Shown one piece after another: positions 1-7,245 of a stretch of DNA of 29,346 nucleotides. The notes under the pieces are model-generated. The model searched no databases. It saw only the letters and a list, made by a program, of their open reading frames with translations, and had not been told where the DNA came from. This DNA comes from JBJXGF01 sp046153015 (lineage in GTDB: Bacteria; Actinomycetota; Acidimicrobiia; Acidimicrobiales; CAIXPF01), in assembly GCA_046153015.1 (NCBI GenBank), contig JBJXGF010000133.1, positions 1 to 29,346 of the forward strand, given 5' to 3'. Made by a program: the position numbers and the translations under genes. The stretch's first letter is position 1, and the number at the start of each line of letters is the position of its first letter.

Positions 1-43
1 CTGGGGGCTGCGCCCCCAGACCCCATCGCCGCCCGGCTCGCTA
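1..43 (-). repeat. Dispersed GC hairpin repeat, partial copy at the 3' end of the pterin dehydratase gene
   Basis: Bases 1-19 form a perfect hairpin (CTGGGGGC, loop TGC, GCCCCCAG). The next bases match the repeat copies at 1764-1834 and 9130-9208 (ACCCCATC, then a CGCC/GGCTCGCT block). On the minus strand the repeat follows the dehydratase gene directly, and the TAG stop at 41-43 lies in the repeat block where other copies read CCAGCGAGCC. The copy may extend left of the window. Confidence 0.7.
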
Positions 44-355
44 GCCCACGCTTGGGGCTGCGCCGCCGACGAAGCGCTCGACTCGGCGTGCCCACTCCAG
101 GTCGTAGGGGCTGATCCCGCCGCAATCATGGGTGGTGAGATCGACCCGCACGGTGGCGTACACGTTGAACCATTCGGGATGGTGATCGAGGCGCTCGGAG
201 ACGAGCGCCGCCGCGCTCATGAACCCCCACGCGGCGGCGAAATCGGCGAAGCGGAGCTCCCGGTGGAGCTTGCCGCCCTCGATCCGCCAGCCAGGCAGCT
301 CGACCAGGGCAGCGGCCAGCTCGGCCTCGCCGAGCACACGGCGTTCGAGCCTCAT
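41..355 (-). CDS. 4a-hydroxytetrahydrobiopterin dehydratase (pterin-4-alpha-carbinolamine dehydratase)
   Basis: Predicted cytoplasmic enzyme of 104 aa that dehydrates 4a-hydroxytetrahydropterin, recycling the pterin cofactor of aromatic amino acid hydroxylases. The length is normal for the family. Visible family signature: DHHPEW near residues 58-62 followed by N-x-Y-x-x-V and LTTHDCGGIS-x-x-D, which contains the active-site histidines. The start is the ATG at 355, giving MRLERR; a longer reading of the frame upstream is Arg/Gly-rich shadow of the opposite lipoprotein gene. The start lies only 27 bases from the divergent lipoprotein start, so the two share a promoter region. The C-terminus and stop run into a dispersed repeat. 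No pterin-dependent hydroxylase is in the window, so the physiological substrate is unknown. Confidence 0.9.
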   Translation of the reverse strand: MRLERRVLGEAELAAALVELPGWRIEGGKLHRELRFADFAAAWGFMSAAALVSERLDHHPEWFNVYATVRVDLTTHDCGGISPYDLEWARRVERFVGGAAPSVG

Positions 356-382
356 GGCTCGATCATGCCAGGATGAGCGCTC

Positions 383-970
383 ATGCGCCGGGCTGCTCTG
401 CTCTTGTTCGCGCTCGCCGCCGCCTCCTGCGGCAGCGAGAACCGCAGCGAGGCGGGCCGCGCCGCGCCCGCGGCCACCACCGGGCTGCCGGCTGGGTCGC
501 CGAGCTCCAGCGCGGCCGCCGGGCCGACCACGGCGCCCACGAACGCCGCATCGCCGACCGTCCCGCCGACCGTCGCCCCGCCGACGAGCCCGGGGGCCGC
601 CACCAGCGCACCGGGCCCGACCACCTCGGCTGCGGGTGAACGCACGGCGTGGCGGGATGTCACGGCGGAGGTGGCGTTGGACGGCGCGTGGTCCGGCGCC
701 GCCGAGCAGGTGGCCGAGCAGCTCGCCAAGCGCATCCGCGAGCACGACTTCGAGGCGGGCAGCGACGTGAAGGTGTCCGTCACCCGTGTGAGCGGCGACA
801 ACCCCGCCCAGGTGGAGCTGGCGGCGCGGGGCATTCCCGACGATTCGGTCGCCGGCTTCGATCTCGTGCTGACCGTGGAACGCGAGGCCGGCGGGGCGTG
901 GCGGGTCACGAAAGCCGAGCAGGCCGACCTGTGCGCCCGCGGCGTGGACCGCTCCGGGCGCTGCCGCTGA
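383..970 (+). CDS. Putative secreted lipoprotein of unknown function
   Basis: A 195-aa protein with a lipoprotein signal: MRR, a hydrophobic stretch LLLFALAAAS and a lipobox ending at Cys16 (AASC-GS). Residues about 25-85 are a low-complexity Ala/Pro/Thr/Ser linker, as is common between a lipid anchor and a folded domain. Residues about 90-195 form a compact alpha/beta-like domain ending in a W-R-V-x-x-A-x-x-x-x-L-C-A-R-G segment, often seen at the end of actinobacterial secreted domains. I do not recognise the family. The ATG at 383 has an AGGA nine bases upstream. It is convergent with sufC and divergent from the pterin dehydratase. Function is not assignable from sequence; membrane anchoring outside the cell is the supported inference. 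Confidence 0.7.
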   Translation: MRRAALLLFALAAASCGSENRSEAGRAAPAATTGLPAGSPSSSAAAGPTTAPTNAASPTVPPTVAPPTSPGAATSAPGPTTSAAGERTAWRDVTAEVALDGAWSGAAEQVAEQLAKRIREHDFEAGSDVKVSVTRVSGDNPAQVELAARGIPDDSVAGFDLVLTVEREAGGAWRVTKAEQADLCARGVDRSGRCR

Positions 971-974
971 CCGC

Positions 975-987
975 GCCGCTCGGCGGC
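975..987. terminator. Short GC hairpin between convergent genes
   Basis: GCCGC-TCG-GCGGC gives a 5-bp perfect stem with a 3-base loop in the 33-base gap between the convergent lipoprotein and sufC stops. It could serve both strands. It has no T-run and is short, so this is a weak call. Confidence 0.25.
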
Positions 988-1003
988 TAGGCCCCGGCAG
1001 CCC

Positions 1004-1753
1004 TCAGCGGGCCTCGGCGAACGCTGCGTAGCCGTCGGCCTCCACCTGCTGGGCCAGCTCGGGGCCGCCGCTGGCCACGATGAGCCCGCGGGCGAGCACG
1101 TGCACCGCGTCGGCCCGCAGCACGTGAAGGAGCCGGGTGTAGTGGGTGATCACCAGCACACCGAGGCCGAACTCGTTGGTGGCGGCCTCGATGCGGCGCG
1201 AGACCGCGGCCAACGCGTCGATGTCGAGCCCGGAATCGATCTCGTCGAGCACCGCGATCTTCGGCCGCAGCACCGCGAGCTGGACGGTCTCGTTGCGCTT
1301 CTTCTCTCCGCCCGAGAGGTCCACGTTGAGGGGACGATCGAGCAGCGCCGCGCTGAGGCCGACGCGCGCCGCCTCGGCGACCAGCGCCGAGTCGACCGCC
1401 GCCGCCTCGCTGCGTTGGCCGCGGGCGGCGAGGGCTTCGCGCAGCACGTCGGCCATCCGCACGCCGGGCACCTCGGTCGGGTACTGCAGCGAGAGGAACA
1501 AGCCGGCCTGCGCCCGCCGCCACGCGGGCAGGGCGAGCAGATCGACGCCGTCGAGGCGCACCTCGCCGCCGAGCACCTCGTAGCCGGGCCGGCCGGCGAT
1601 CACGTGGGAGAGGGTGGACTTACCCGAGCCGTTCGGGCCCATCACCGCGTGCACCTCTCCGGAGCGCACGGTGAGGTCGACGCCATGGAGGATCTCGGCG
1701 CCGTGCACCGCCGCCCGCAGCCCCCGAACCTCCAACACGCTCGCGTCACTCAT
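1004..1753 (-). CDS. sufC: Fe-S cluster assembly ATPase SufC
   Basis: Cytoplasmic ABC-type ATPase of the SUF system that binds SufB-SufD and drives Fe-S cluster assembly on the scaffold. The 249-aa length is normal. Walker A GPNGSGKST is at residues 39-47, the SufC-type signature LSGGEKKR at 146-153, and Walker B VLDE at 168-171 followed by IDSGLD; a conserved His lies in VITHY near residue 203. There are no membrane segments, as expected for SufC. It is the last gene of the minus-strand suf operon in this window. Its start is separated from the Rieske gene by a repeat element that seems to have been inserted there. No sufS, sufU or sufT gene lies directly downstream, so the desulfurase must be encoded elsewhere. 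Confidence 0.96.
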   Translation of the reverse strand: MSDASVLEVRGLRAAVHGAEILHGVDLTVRSGEVHAVMGPNGSGKSTLSHVIAGRPGYEVLGGEVRLDGVDLLALPAWRRAQAGLFLSLQYPTEVPGVRMADVLREALAARGQRSEAAAVDSALVAEAARVGLSAALLDRPLNVDLSGGEKKRNETVQLAVLRPKIAVLDEIDSGLDIDALAAVSRRIEAATNEFGLGVLVITHYTRLLHVLRADAVHVLARGLIVASGGPELAQQVEADGYAAFAEAR

Positions 1754-1845
1754 CGCTTATCCCGGGGGCTCGCGCCCCCGGACCCCATCGGCGCCCGGCT
1801 CGCTGGCGCTCGCTCGGTCGCCCGATTCGCTTCGCTCATCGCTTA
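1749..1845 (-). repeat. Dispersed hairpin repeat flanked by an 11-bp direct repeat
   Basis: The direct repeat CTCATCGCTTA occurs at 1749-1759 and 1835-1845. The 75 bases between them hold the dispersed element: an imperfect hairpin (GGGGGCTCGCGCCCCC, 1764-1779), then ACCCCATCGGCGCC and GGCTCGCTGGCGCTCGC. The left direct repeat contains the sufC start codon and the right one contains the Rieske stop codon. Removing the element and one repeat would leave the two genes 3 bases apart. This looks like an insertion with a target-site duplication, although the CTCA part also occurs at the end of other copies, so the true duplication may be shorter. Confidence 0.7.
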
Positions 1846-2163
1846 GTTCAGCTCCACGATCACGTCGTCCCCGTCGATCTTCACGTCGTACACCGGCGTC
1901 GCCCTCACGGCGGGCAGGCACTGCGGCTCGCCCGTCTCGAGCGAGAACGCGCTCCCGTGGCGCCAGCACTCGATCGTGCGCTCCTCCGGGTCGACCGTGC
2001 CCTCCGAGAGCGACACGTCGGCGTGGGTGCAGGTGTCGCCCAGCACGTAGTAGTCGTCCTCCACCCGGACCACCGCCAGCACCCGCCCGGCGACCTCGAC
2101 CCGGATAGCAGCGCCCGGCGCCACGTCGCCCACCCCGCACACGCGCACCCGTTGGGCGCTCAT
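1843..2163 (-). CDS. Rieske [2Fe-2S] ferredoxin encoded in the suf operon
   Basis: Soluble Rieske-type ferredoxin of 106 aa, of the class usually annotated as ferredoxin subunit of non-heme iron oxygenases. The cluster-binding motifs are C45-T-H47 and C66-W-R-H69, giving the 2 Cys/2 His ligand set. There is no signal peptide or membrane anchor, so it is not a cytochrome bc1 subunit. Its ATG overlaps the sufD stop (bases 2160-2163), indicating translational coupling. No oxygenase gene is nearby; its place between sufD and sufC, known from other actinobacterial suf operons, suggests a role as electron carrier or target in Fe-S assembly. That role is inference. The TAA stop is part of the right-hand direct repeat of the inserted element. 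Confidence 0.92.
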   Translation of the reverse strand: MSAQRVRVCGVGDVAPGAAIRVEVAGRVLAVVRVEDDYYVLGDTCTHADVSLSEGTVDPEERTIECWRHGSAFSLETGEPQCLPAVRATPVYDVKIDGDDVIVELN

Positions 2164-3419
2164 GAGCCGTGGGCGGCGAGCTTGGCCGACACGAGGGCCC
2201 GCACCCGGTCGTCGAGCTCGTGCACGGGCAGCCGGTCGAGCACCTCGTCGAAGAAGCCGGCGACCACCAGGCGTTCAGCGGTCTCGGGCGGCAGGCCGCG
2301 GCTCTCGAGGTAGAAGCGCTGGTCGTCGTCGATCGGGCCGACGGCCGAGGCGTGGCTGCAGCGCACCTCGTTGTTCTGGATCTCGAGGTTGGGCACCGAC
2401 TCGGCCCAGGCGTCGGGCGAGAGCTTCAGGTTGCGGTTGGTCTGCGACGCGTTGGATCCCCGAGCGCCGGGGCGAACCCGGATCAGGCCCGAGTAGACCG
2501 ACCGGGAACGGTCGTCGACCGCGCCCTTGAACAGCAGGTTCGAGGTGGTGTCCTGCGCCTGGTGATCCTGGAAGGTGCGGAAGTCGAGCGTCTGGTCGCC
2601 GTCGCCGAAGAACAGCGAGACGAGCTCGGCCGAACCGCCCCGGCCGACCAGCCGGCAGTCGGTGCGCAGCCGGGCGTAGTCGCCGCCGAACGCCGCGACC
2701 GACGCGCTGAGCTGCGCCTGGGCCTCGACCCTGCCCACCAACGAGCCGAGCTGCCAGGCCTGCGGCCCGAGCTCCTGGAGGCACAGGTAGCCGAGCCGGG
2801 CGTCGCGCTCGGCCACCAGCTCGGTGACCGGCGCCGCCAGCCCACGGCCGGCGTCGGGCGTGGAGCGGACGTGCTCCACCACGCGGACCTCGCCGTCGGC
2901 GCCGGCGTGCACGACCAGTCTGGGCGCCGCCCAGCGCGGCCCGAGCCAGCTCTCCACCACGAAGACCCCGGCGCCGTCGTAGCCGGGCGGAGTCGAGAGC
3001 ACCACCGGCGCCGGGGCGAAGGCGTCGTTGAGCAGCGCGAACACGTCGGTGGGCTCGCTCATCGCGGAGCCCAGCAGCTCCGCCCCGGCGGGCCCGAGAT
3101 CGGCGGCGGGGCCGAAGCGGACGCCCTTCGCCGCGGCGTCGGCGGAGAGCTCGACGTGCACGACGAAGCCGTCGACCAGCACCACGCGGCCGGCGTTGGG
3201 CGGCGAGGCAGCGGCGGCGGGGGCCCGGAGCGGCGGCGGGGGCAATGCCGGCGTCCACGCCCCGAGGTCGAGCTCGGCGATGCGGCTATAGCGCCAGATC
3301 TCCTCGTCGACGGTCGGCAGCGGGGACGCCTCGAACTGCTCGGCGGCGCGGCGGCGGCGTTCGGCCAGCCAGCCGGGCCCGCCGAGGCTCTGGGCGGCGG
3401 CAACAGTGAAGGCGGACAT
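2160..3419 (-). CDS. sufD: Fe-S cluster assembly protein SufD
   Basis: SUF scaffold subunit of 419 aa that pairs with SufB and SufC. The family fold is visible in the C-terminal beta-helix region (FFGDGDQTLDFRTFQDHQAQ, then GAVDDRSRSVYSGLIRV, then QTNRNLKLSPDA), and the end EVRCSHASAVGPIDDDQRFYLESRGL is typical of SufB/D. The ATG at 3419 was chosen because MSAFTVAAAQ followed by GWLAERRRRA matches the usual SufD N-terminus; the frame is open further upstream but reads low-complexity sequence and the regulatory element. The only SD-like sequence, AGGAG, ends two bases before the ATG, which is unusually close. It overlaps the Rieske gene by 4 bases. Confidence 0.95.
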   Translation of the reverse strand: MSAFTVAAAQSLGGPGWLAERRRRAAEQFEASPLPTVDEEIWRYSRIAELDLGAWTPALPPPPLRAPAAAASPPNAGRVVLVDGFVVHVELSADAAAKGVRFGPAADLGPAGAELLGSAMSEPTDVFALLNDAFAPAPVVLSTPPGYDGAGVFVVESWLGPRWAAPRLVVHAGADGEVRVVEHVRSTPDAGRGLAAPVTELVAERDARLGYLCLQELGPQAWQLGSLVGRVEAQAQLSASVAAFGGDYARLRTDCRLVGRGGSAELVSLFFGDGDQTLDFRTFQDHQAQDTTSNLLFKGAVDDRSRSVYSGLIRVRPGARGSNASQTNRNLKLSPDAWAESVPNLEIQNNEVRCSHASAVGPIDDDQRFYLESRGLPPETAERLVVAGFFDEVLDRLPVHELDDRVRALVSAKLAAHGS

Positions 3420-3437
3420 TTCTCCTATGACGATAGT
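3418..3437 (-). promoter_or_regulatory. 20-bp element upstream of sufD, shared with sufB
   Basis: On the minus strand this reads ACTATCGTCATAGGAGAAAT and matches the element upstream of sufB at 17 of 20 positions. It holds a CTAT-N4-ATAG inverted repeat and runs into the sufD start codon. It is AT-rich in an otherwise GC-rich region. GACTAT could act as a -10 box, which would make this an internal operon promoter with an overlapping operator. Confidence 0.55.
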
Positions 3438-3465
3438 CGGAATTGCCGGGGCGGTTCGGGCCAGT

Positions 3466-3828
3466 TCAGCGGCGGCGCAGCCACCGGCGCCAGAACGGCG
3501 CCGCCCGCCGGGCGGCCTCGGCGCGACGGGCCGCTTCGACCTCGGCCAGCGCATCGGGCGCCGCCGCGTTCACGATGTCCTCGGCCTCGTCGAGCAGGCG
3601 GGCGATGGCGTCCCCCTGACCCAACCCCGGCGGCTCGGCCGGGGTGGGCGGGGTGATCAGCGTGCCGGGATTGAAGTTCCAGTCGCCGATCCGGCGTTCG
3701 TAGGCAGGGCAGCTCTCGGGGCAACGCCACGGGGCCTCAGGCGCCAGGTCGAGCGAGCACTTCCGCACCGCTTCGCCGGTGCGGTAGGTGCGGGTTTCGT
3801 AGTTCTTGCAGTCCTCCCGCATCGGCAT
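3466..3828 (-). CDS. Small Cys-rich protein between sufB and sufD
   Basis: A 120-aa protein of no family I can name with certainty. The N-terminal half has four cysteines at about 7, 24, 36 and 40 in the pattern REDC, VRKCSLDLAPEAPWRC and PESC, which could bind a metal or an Fe-S cluster. The C-terminal half is an Ala/Glu/Arg-rich helix (about residues 70-110) ending in a basic RRWLRRR tail. It has no signal peptide. It lies in the suf operon, 45 bases after sufB and 46 bases before sufD. I recall similar small proteins beside suf genes in related actinobacteria, but cannot verify this. A role as accessory or carrier protein in Fe-S assembly is inference. MREDC (residue 3) is an alternative start. 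Confidence 0.75.
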   Translation of the reverse strand: MPMREDCKNYETRTYRTGEAVRKCSLDLAPEAPWRCPESCPAYERRIGDWNFNPGTLITPPTPAEPPGLGQGDAIARLLDEAEDIVNAAAPDALAEVEAARRAEAARRAAPFWRRWLRRR

Positions 3829-3873
3829 GTCTCTAGCTTGGCCCTTTCCCTGCGCCGAGGCTCGACGCCGGCG

Positions 3874-5277
3874 TCAGCCGACGCTGCCCTCCATTTGCAG
3901 CTCGATCAGCCGCGACCACTCCACCGCGTACTCCATCGGCAGGGTGCGGGTGACCGGCTCGATGAAGCCGTTGACGATCATCCCGAACGCCGCCTCCATC
4001 GAGAGCCCGCGGGACATGAGGTAGAACAGCTGCTCGTCGGCCACCTTGGACACCGTCGCCTCGTGACCGATACGGGCGTCCTGCGCGCCGATCTCCATGT
4101 AGGGGTAGGTGTCCGAGACGGAGTGGTCGTCGAGGATCAGCGCGTCGCACTGGACGTGGCTCTTGCAGCCGTAGGCGCCCTCCTCCACCCGCACGAGGCC
4201 GCGGTACGAGGTGCGGCCGCCGTCCTTCGAGATCGACTTCGACACGATCTTCGAGGTGGTCTCGGGCGCGGCGTGGGTCATCTTCGCCCCGGCGTCCTGA
4301 TGCTGGCCGTTGCCGGCGTAGGCCACCGACAACACCTCACCCGACGCCTTGGGGCCCACCATGACCACCGCCGGGTACTTCATCGTGAGCCGCGAGCCGA
4401 TGTTGCCGTCGATCCACTCCATGTGGCCCTCGGCCTCCACGCGAGCCCGCTTGGTCACGAGGTTGAACACGTTGTTCGACCAGTTCTGGATCGTGGTGTA
4501 GGTGACCCGGGCGGAAGGCTTGACCACGATCTCGACCACGGCGGAGTGCAGCGAGTCGCTCGTGTACACCGGCGCCGAGCAGCCCTCGATGTAGTGCACC
4601 TTGGAGCCCTCGTCGGCGATGATCAGCGTCCGCTCGAACTGGCCCATGTTCTCGGCGTTGATCCGGAAGTAGGCCTGCAGCGGCATGTCGACCTCGACGC
4701 CGGGCGGCACGTAGATGAACGAGCCCCCCGACCACACGGCGGTGTTGAGCGCGGCGAACTTGTTGTCGTTGGCGGGGATCACCTTGCCGAAGTACTGCTT
4801 GACCAGCTCCGGGTGCTCACGCAGCGCGGTGTCCATATCGCAGAAGATCACGCCCTGCTCCTCGAGCTCGGCGCGGTTGCGGTGGAACACCACCTCGGAC
4901 TCGTACTGCGCGGTGACGCCGGCCAGGTACTTCCGCTCCGCCTCGGGGATCCCGAGCTTCTCGTAGGTGGCCTTGATGGCGTCGGGCAGCTCGTCCCACT
5001 GGTCGACCTGCCCCTTGGTCGGCTTGATGTAGTAGTAGATGTTGTCGAGGTAGATCTCGGAGAGATCGCCGCCCCAGTTGGGCATCGGCCGGCGGCGGAA
5101 GTGCTCGAGCGAGCGAAGCCGGTTGCGCTTCATCCACTCGGGCTCCCCCTTCATCCACGACATCTCGTTCACGATGTCTTCGGAGAGGCCTCTCTTGGGC
5201 TTGAAGACGTAGTCCTCGGCGTCGCTCCAGCCGAGCTTGTATCGCCCGAGATCGAGATCGAGGTCGGTGGTCGCCAT
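3874..5277 (-). CDS. sufB: Fe-S cluster assembly scaffold SufB
   Basis: Main scaffold of the SufBCD complex, 467 aa, full length. Family landmarks include FKPKRGLSEDIV near the N-terminus, GVIFCDMDTALREHPELVKQYFGKVIP, the strongly conserved NTAVWSGGSFIYVPPGVEVDMPLQAYFRIN, and HYIEGCSAPVYTSDSLH. The C-terminal CDALILDDHSVSDTYPY contains the Cys equivalent to the cluster-assembly cysteine of SufB. The ATG at 5277 has GGAG nine bases upstream. It is the first suf gene of the operon here; no SufR-type or Rrf2-type repressor gene precedes it. About 80 bases upstream lies an element shared with sufD that may be its operator. Confidence 0.97.
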   Translation of the reverse strand: MATTDLDLDLGRYKLGWSDAEDYVFKPKRGLSEDIVNEMSWMKGEPEWMKRNRLRSLEHFRRRPMPNWGGDLSEIYLDNIYYYIKPTKGQVDQWDELPDAIKATYEKLGIPEAERKYLAGVTAQYESEVVFHRNRAELEEQGVIFCDMDTALREHPELVKQYFGKVIPANDNKFAALNTAVWSGGSFIYVPPGVEVDMPLQAYFRINAENMGQFERTLIIADEGSKVHYIEGCSAPVYTSDSLHSAVVEIVVKPSARVTYTTIQNWSNNVFNLVTKRARVEAEGHMEWIDGNIGSRLTMKYPAVVMVGPKASGEVLSVAYAGNGQHQDAGAKMTHAAPETTSKIVSKSISKDGGRTSYRGLVRVEEGAYGCKSHVQCDALILDDHSVSDTYPYMEIGAQDARIGHEATVSKVADEQLFYLMSRGLSMEAAFGMIVNGFIEPVTRTLPMEYAVEWSRLIELQMEGSVG

Positions 5278-5357
5278 GAGAAGCTGCTCCGAGCTGGGTG
5301 GGAGGGGCTGAGTGGGAGGCTGGGGCGCCGCCGGGCGGGCGGGCCGCTCGGCCGGTA

Positions 5358-5377
5358 ATTTCTCCTACGGCCATAGT
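5358..5377 (-). promoter_or_regulatory. 20-bp element upstream of sufB, shared with sufD; possible promoter/operator
   Basis: On the minus strand this reads ACTATGGCCGTAGGAGAAAT, 17 of 20 identical to the sufD element. CTATGGCCGTAG is a near-palindrome with one mismatched pair. TACTAT at the edge could be the -10 box. It lies 80 bases upstream of the sufB ATG, so the AGGAG here cannot be the sufB ribosome site; this argues that the shared sequence is a DNA or RNA control element. The rest of the 5278-5433 gap shows no gene. Confidence 0.55.
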
Positions 5378-5433
5378 AACAACTCCGGGCCGGGGAGCCG
5401 AGGGCGGGCCGATCCGGGTCGAGGGGGGCGCCC

Positions 5434-7245
5434 TCAGCCGCGGGCGGCGGCCGAGTCGGCCGCCCGGGCCGAGCCCGACATCCACAGCCGCCACAACGCG
5501 GCGTACTGCCCGTCGAGGGCGAGCAGCTCGTGGTGGGCGCCGAGCTCCACGATGGCGCCCTCGTCGACCACGGCGATCCGGTCGGCCCGGCGAGCGGTCG
5601 AGAGGCGATGCGCCACGATCACCACCGTCCGCCCCGCCATCAGCCGTTCGAGGGCGGACTCCACGATCTCCTCGGTGCCCGGATCGAGCGACGAGGTCGC
5701 CTCGTCGAGGATCAACACGGCTGGGTCGGCGAGCGCCGCCCGCGCCAGGCTCACCAGCTGCTTCTCCCCCGCCGACAGCCGCGAGCCCCGTTCGCGGACC
5801 TCGGTGGCCAGCCCGTCGTCGAGCGCCTCGAAGCGCTCGCGCACCCCGAGCGCGTCGAGCGCGGCAGCGAGCTCGGCGTCGGAGGCGTCGGGCCGGGCGA
5901 TGCGCAGGTTGTCGGCGATCGTGCCGTTGAAGAGGAACCCCTCCTGAGGGGCGAGGACCACCCGGGCGCGACGCGAGGCCGCCGTGGCCCGCCGCAGATC
6001 GACCCCGCCGAAGCTCACCGAACCCTTCGTCGGGTCGTAGAGCCGGGCCATCAGCTTGGCGAGGGTGGACTTGCCGGCGCCGGTGGGGCCGACGAGCGCG
6101 AGGCGCTCACCGGCGCCCAGAACCAGATCGACCCCGGTCAGCGCCGGCGCCGTGGCCCCCGGGTAGGCGAAATGCACCCCCTCCAGCACCAGCTCGCCCC
6201 GCTCGGGCAGGTCGACCGCACCGGGGGACTCCGCCACCTCGACCGGCGTGTCGAGCAGCTCGTACAGCTTGTGCAACGCGGCGCCGGCGGACTGCACCAC
6301 GTTGAAGAGCTGGCTCAGGTTCTGGATCGGCTGGAACAAGTTCGACAGGGTCAGCACGAAGAAGGCGACCGTGCCGACCGTGACGGTCCCCCGCACGGCC
6401 AGCCAGCCGCCCACGCCCATCACCAGCGCGGTGGTGGCCGAGCCGGCGAAATCGATCACCGGCACGTACCAGGCCTGCACTTTCACCGAATCGAGGTGGG
6501 CGCGGTACAGGGCTTGGTCGGCCACGGTGAAGCGGCGGATCTCCTCCGGGGTGCGGCCATACGCCTGGATCACCCGCACCCCGGCCAGACCCTCCTGCAG
6601 GCGGGAGAGCATGCGCCCGATCCGGTCCCGCACGAGGAGGTAGGCGCGGTTGGACTGGTCCTTGAACCGCACCGACGCGAACACGACGCCGGGCGCGGCG
6701 AGCAGGCAGACCGCCAGCAGCTGCCACGACACGGCGGCCAGCAGCACCAGCGCCACGGCCACCAACAGCACGTTCGTGACCAGCAGCAGCAGGCCGATCT
6801 GCACGAGCTCCTGCATCGAGTCCACGTCGCTCGTCATGCGGGCCACGATCACGCCGGCCTTCTCGCGGTCGTAGAACGAAAGCGACAGCCGCTGGAGGTG
6901 GTCGAAGAGCCGCACCCGGAGGTCGCGGAGGAACCCTTCGCCGACCTCGTTCACCAACACGATCTGGCGGCGGCTCAGGCCGTAGGCGGCGGCGGCGACC
7001 CCGAAGTACGCGGCCACCGCCCACCACAACGGCCCCGAGTCGCCCTTGGCGATGCCGTGGTCGATGGCGTACCGCACGAGCAGCGGACCGGCCAGCGTGG
7101 CGGCCACCGAGGCGGTCACGCACAGCACCGCAGCCGCCACCTGTCGGCGGTACGGGATCAGCATCCGGGCCGTGCGCCGCACCACCTGCTCGGCGCCGCG
7201 CCGGTCGAGGCGGTCCTCCTCGGACACCCCGCCCGTCATCCACAT
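5434..7245 (-). CDS. ABC exporter subunit (TMD-NBD half-transporter) with degenerate signature motif
   Basis: Membrane half-transporter of 603 aa with an N-terminal six-helix exporter domain (about residues 35-320) and a C-terminal ATPase domain. Walker A VGPTGAGKST is at 385-394, Q-loop PQEGF near 433, Walker B LILDE at 511-515 with the catalytic Glu, and an H-loop His in VAHRLS. The signature is LSAGE (490-494) instead of LSGGQ. It starts at the TGATG junction with the preceding ABC gene, so the two are coupled and probably form a heterodimer. In such dimers the weak signature completes the nucleotide site of the partner that lacks the catalytic Glu, which fits this pair. The substrate is unknown. 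A long reading through 9039 in this frame is only the shadow of the partner gene. Confidence 0.93.
   Translation of the reverse strand: MWMTGGVSEEDRLDRRGAEQVVRRTARMLIPYRRQVAAAVLCVTASVAATLAGPLLVRYAIDHGIAKGDSGPLWWAVAAYFGVAAAAYGLSRRQIVLVNEVGEGFLRDLRVRLFDHLQRLSLSFYDREKAGVIVARMTSDVDSMQELVQIGLLLLVTNVLLVAVALVLLAAVSWQLLAVCLLAAPGVVFASVRFKDQSNRAYLLVRDRIGRMLSRLQEGLAGVRVIQAYGRTPEEIRRFTVADQALYRAHLDSVKVQAWYVPVIDFAGSATTALVMGVGGWLAVRGTVTVGTVAFFVLTLSNLFQPIQNLSQLFNVVQSAGAALHKLYELLDTPVEVAESPGAVDLPERGELVLEGVHFAYPGATAPALTGVDLVLGAGERLALVGPTGAGKSTLAKLMARLYDPTKGSVSFGGVDLRRATAASRRARVVLAPQEGFLFNGTIADNLRIARPDASDAELAAALDALGVRERFEALDDGLATEVRERGSRLSAGEKQLVSLARAALADPAVLILDEATSSLDPGTEEIVESALERLMAGRTVVIVAHRLSTARRADRIAVVDEGAIVELGAHHELLALDGQYAALWRLWMSGSARAADSAAARG

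Noticed and set aside
3406..5358. Long 650-aa plus-strand open frame opposite sufB
   Set aside because: Shadow of sufB and the Cys-rich gene; composition is His/Leu/Val-rich without domains.
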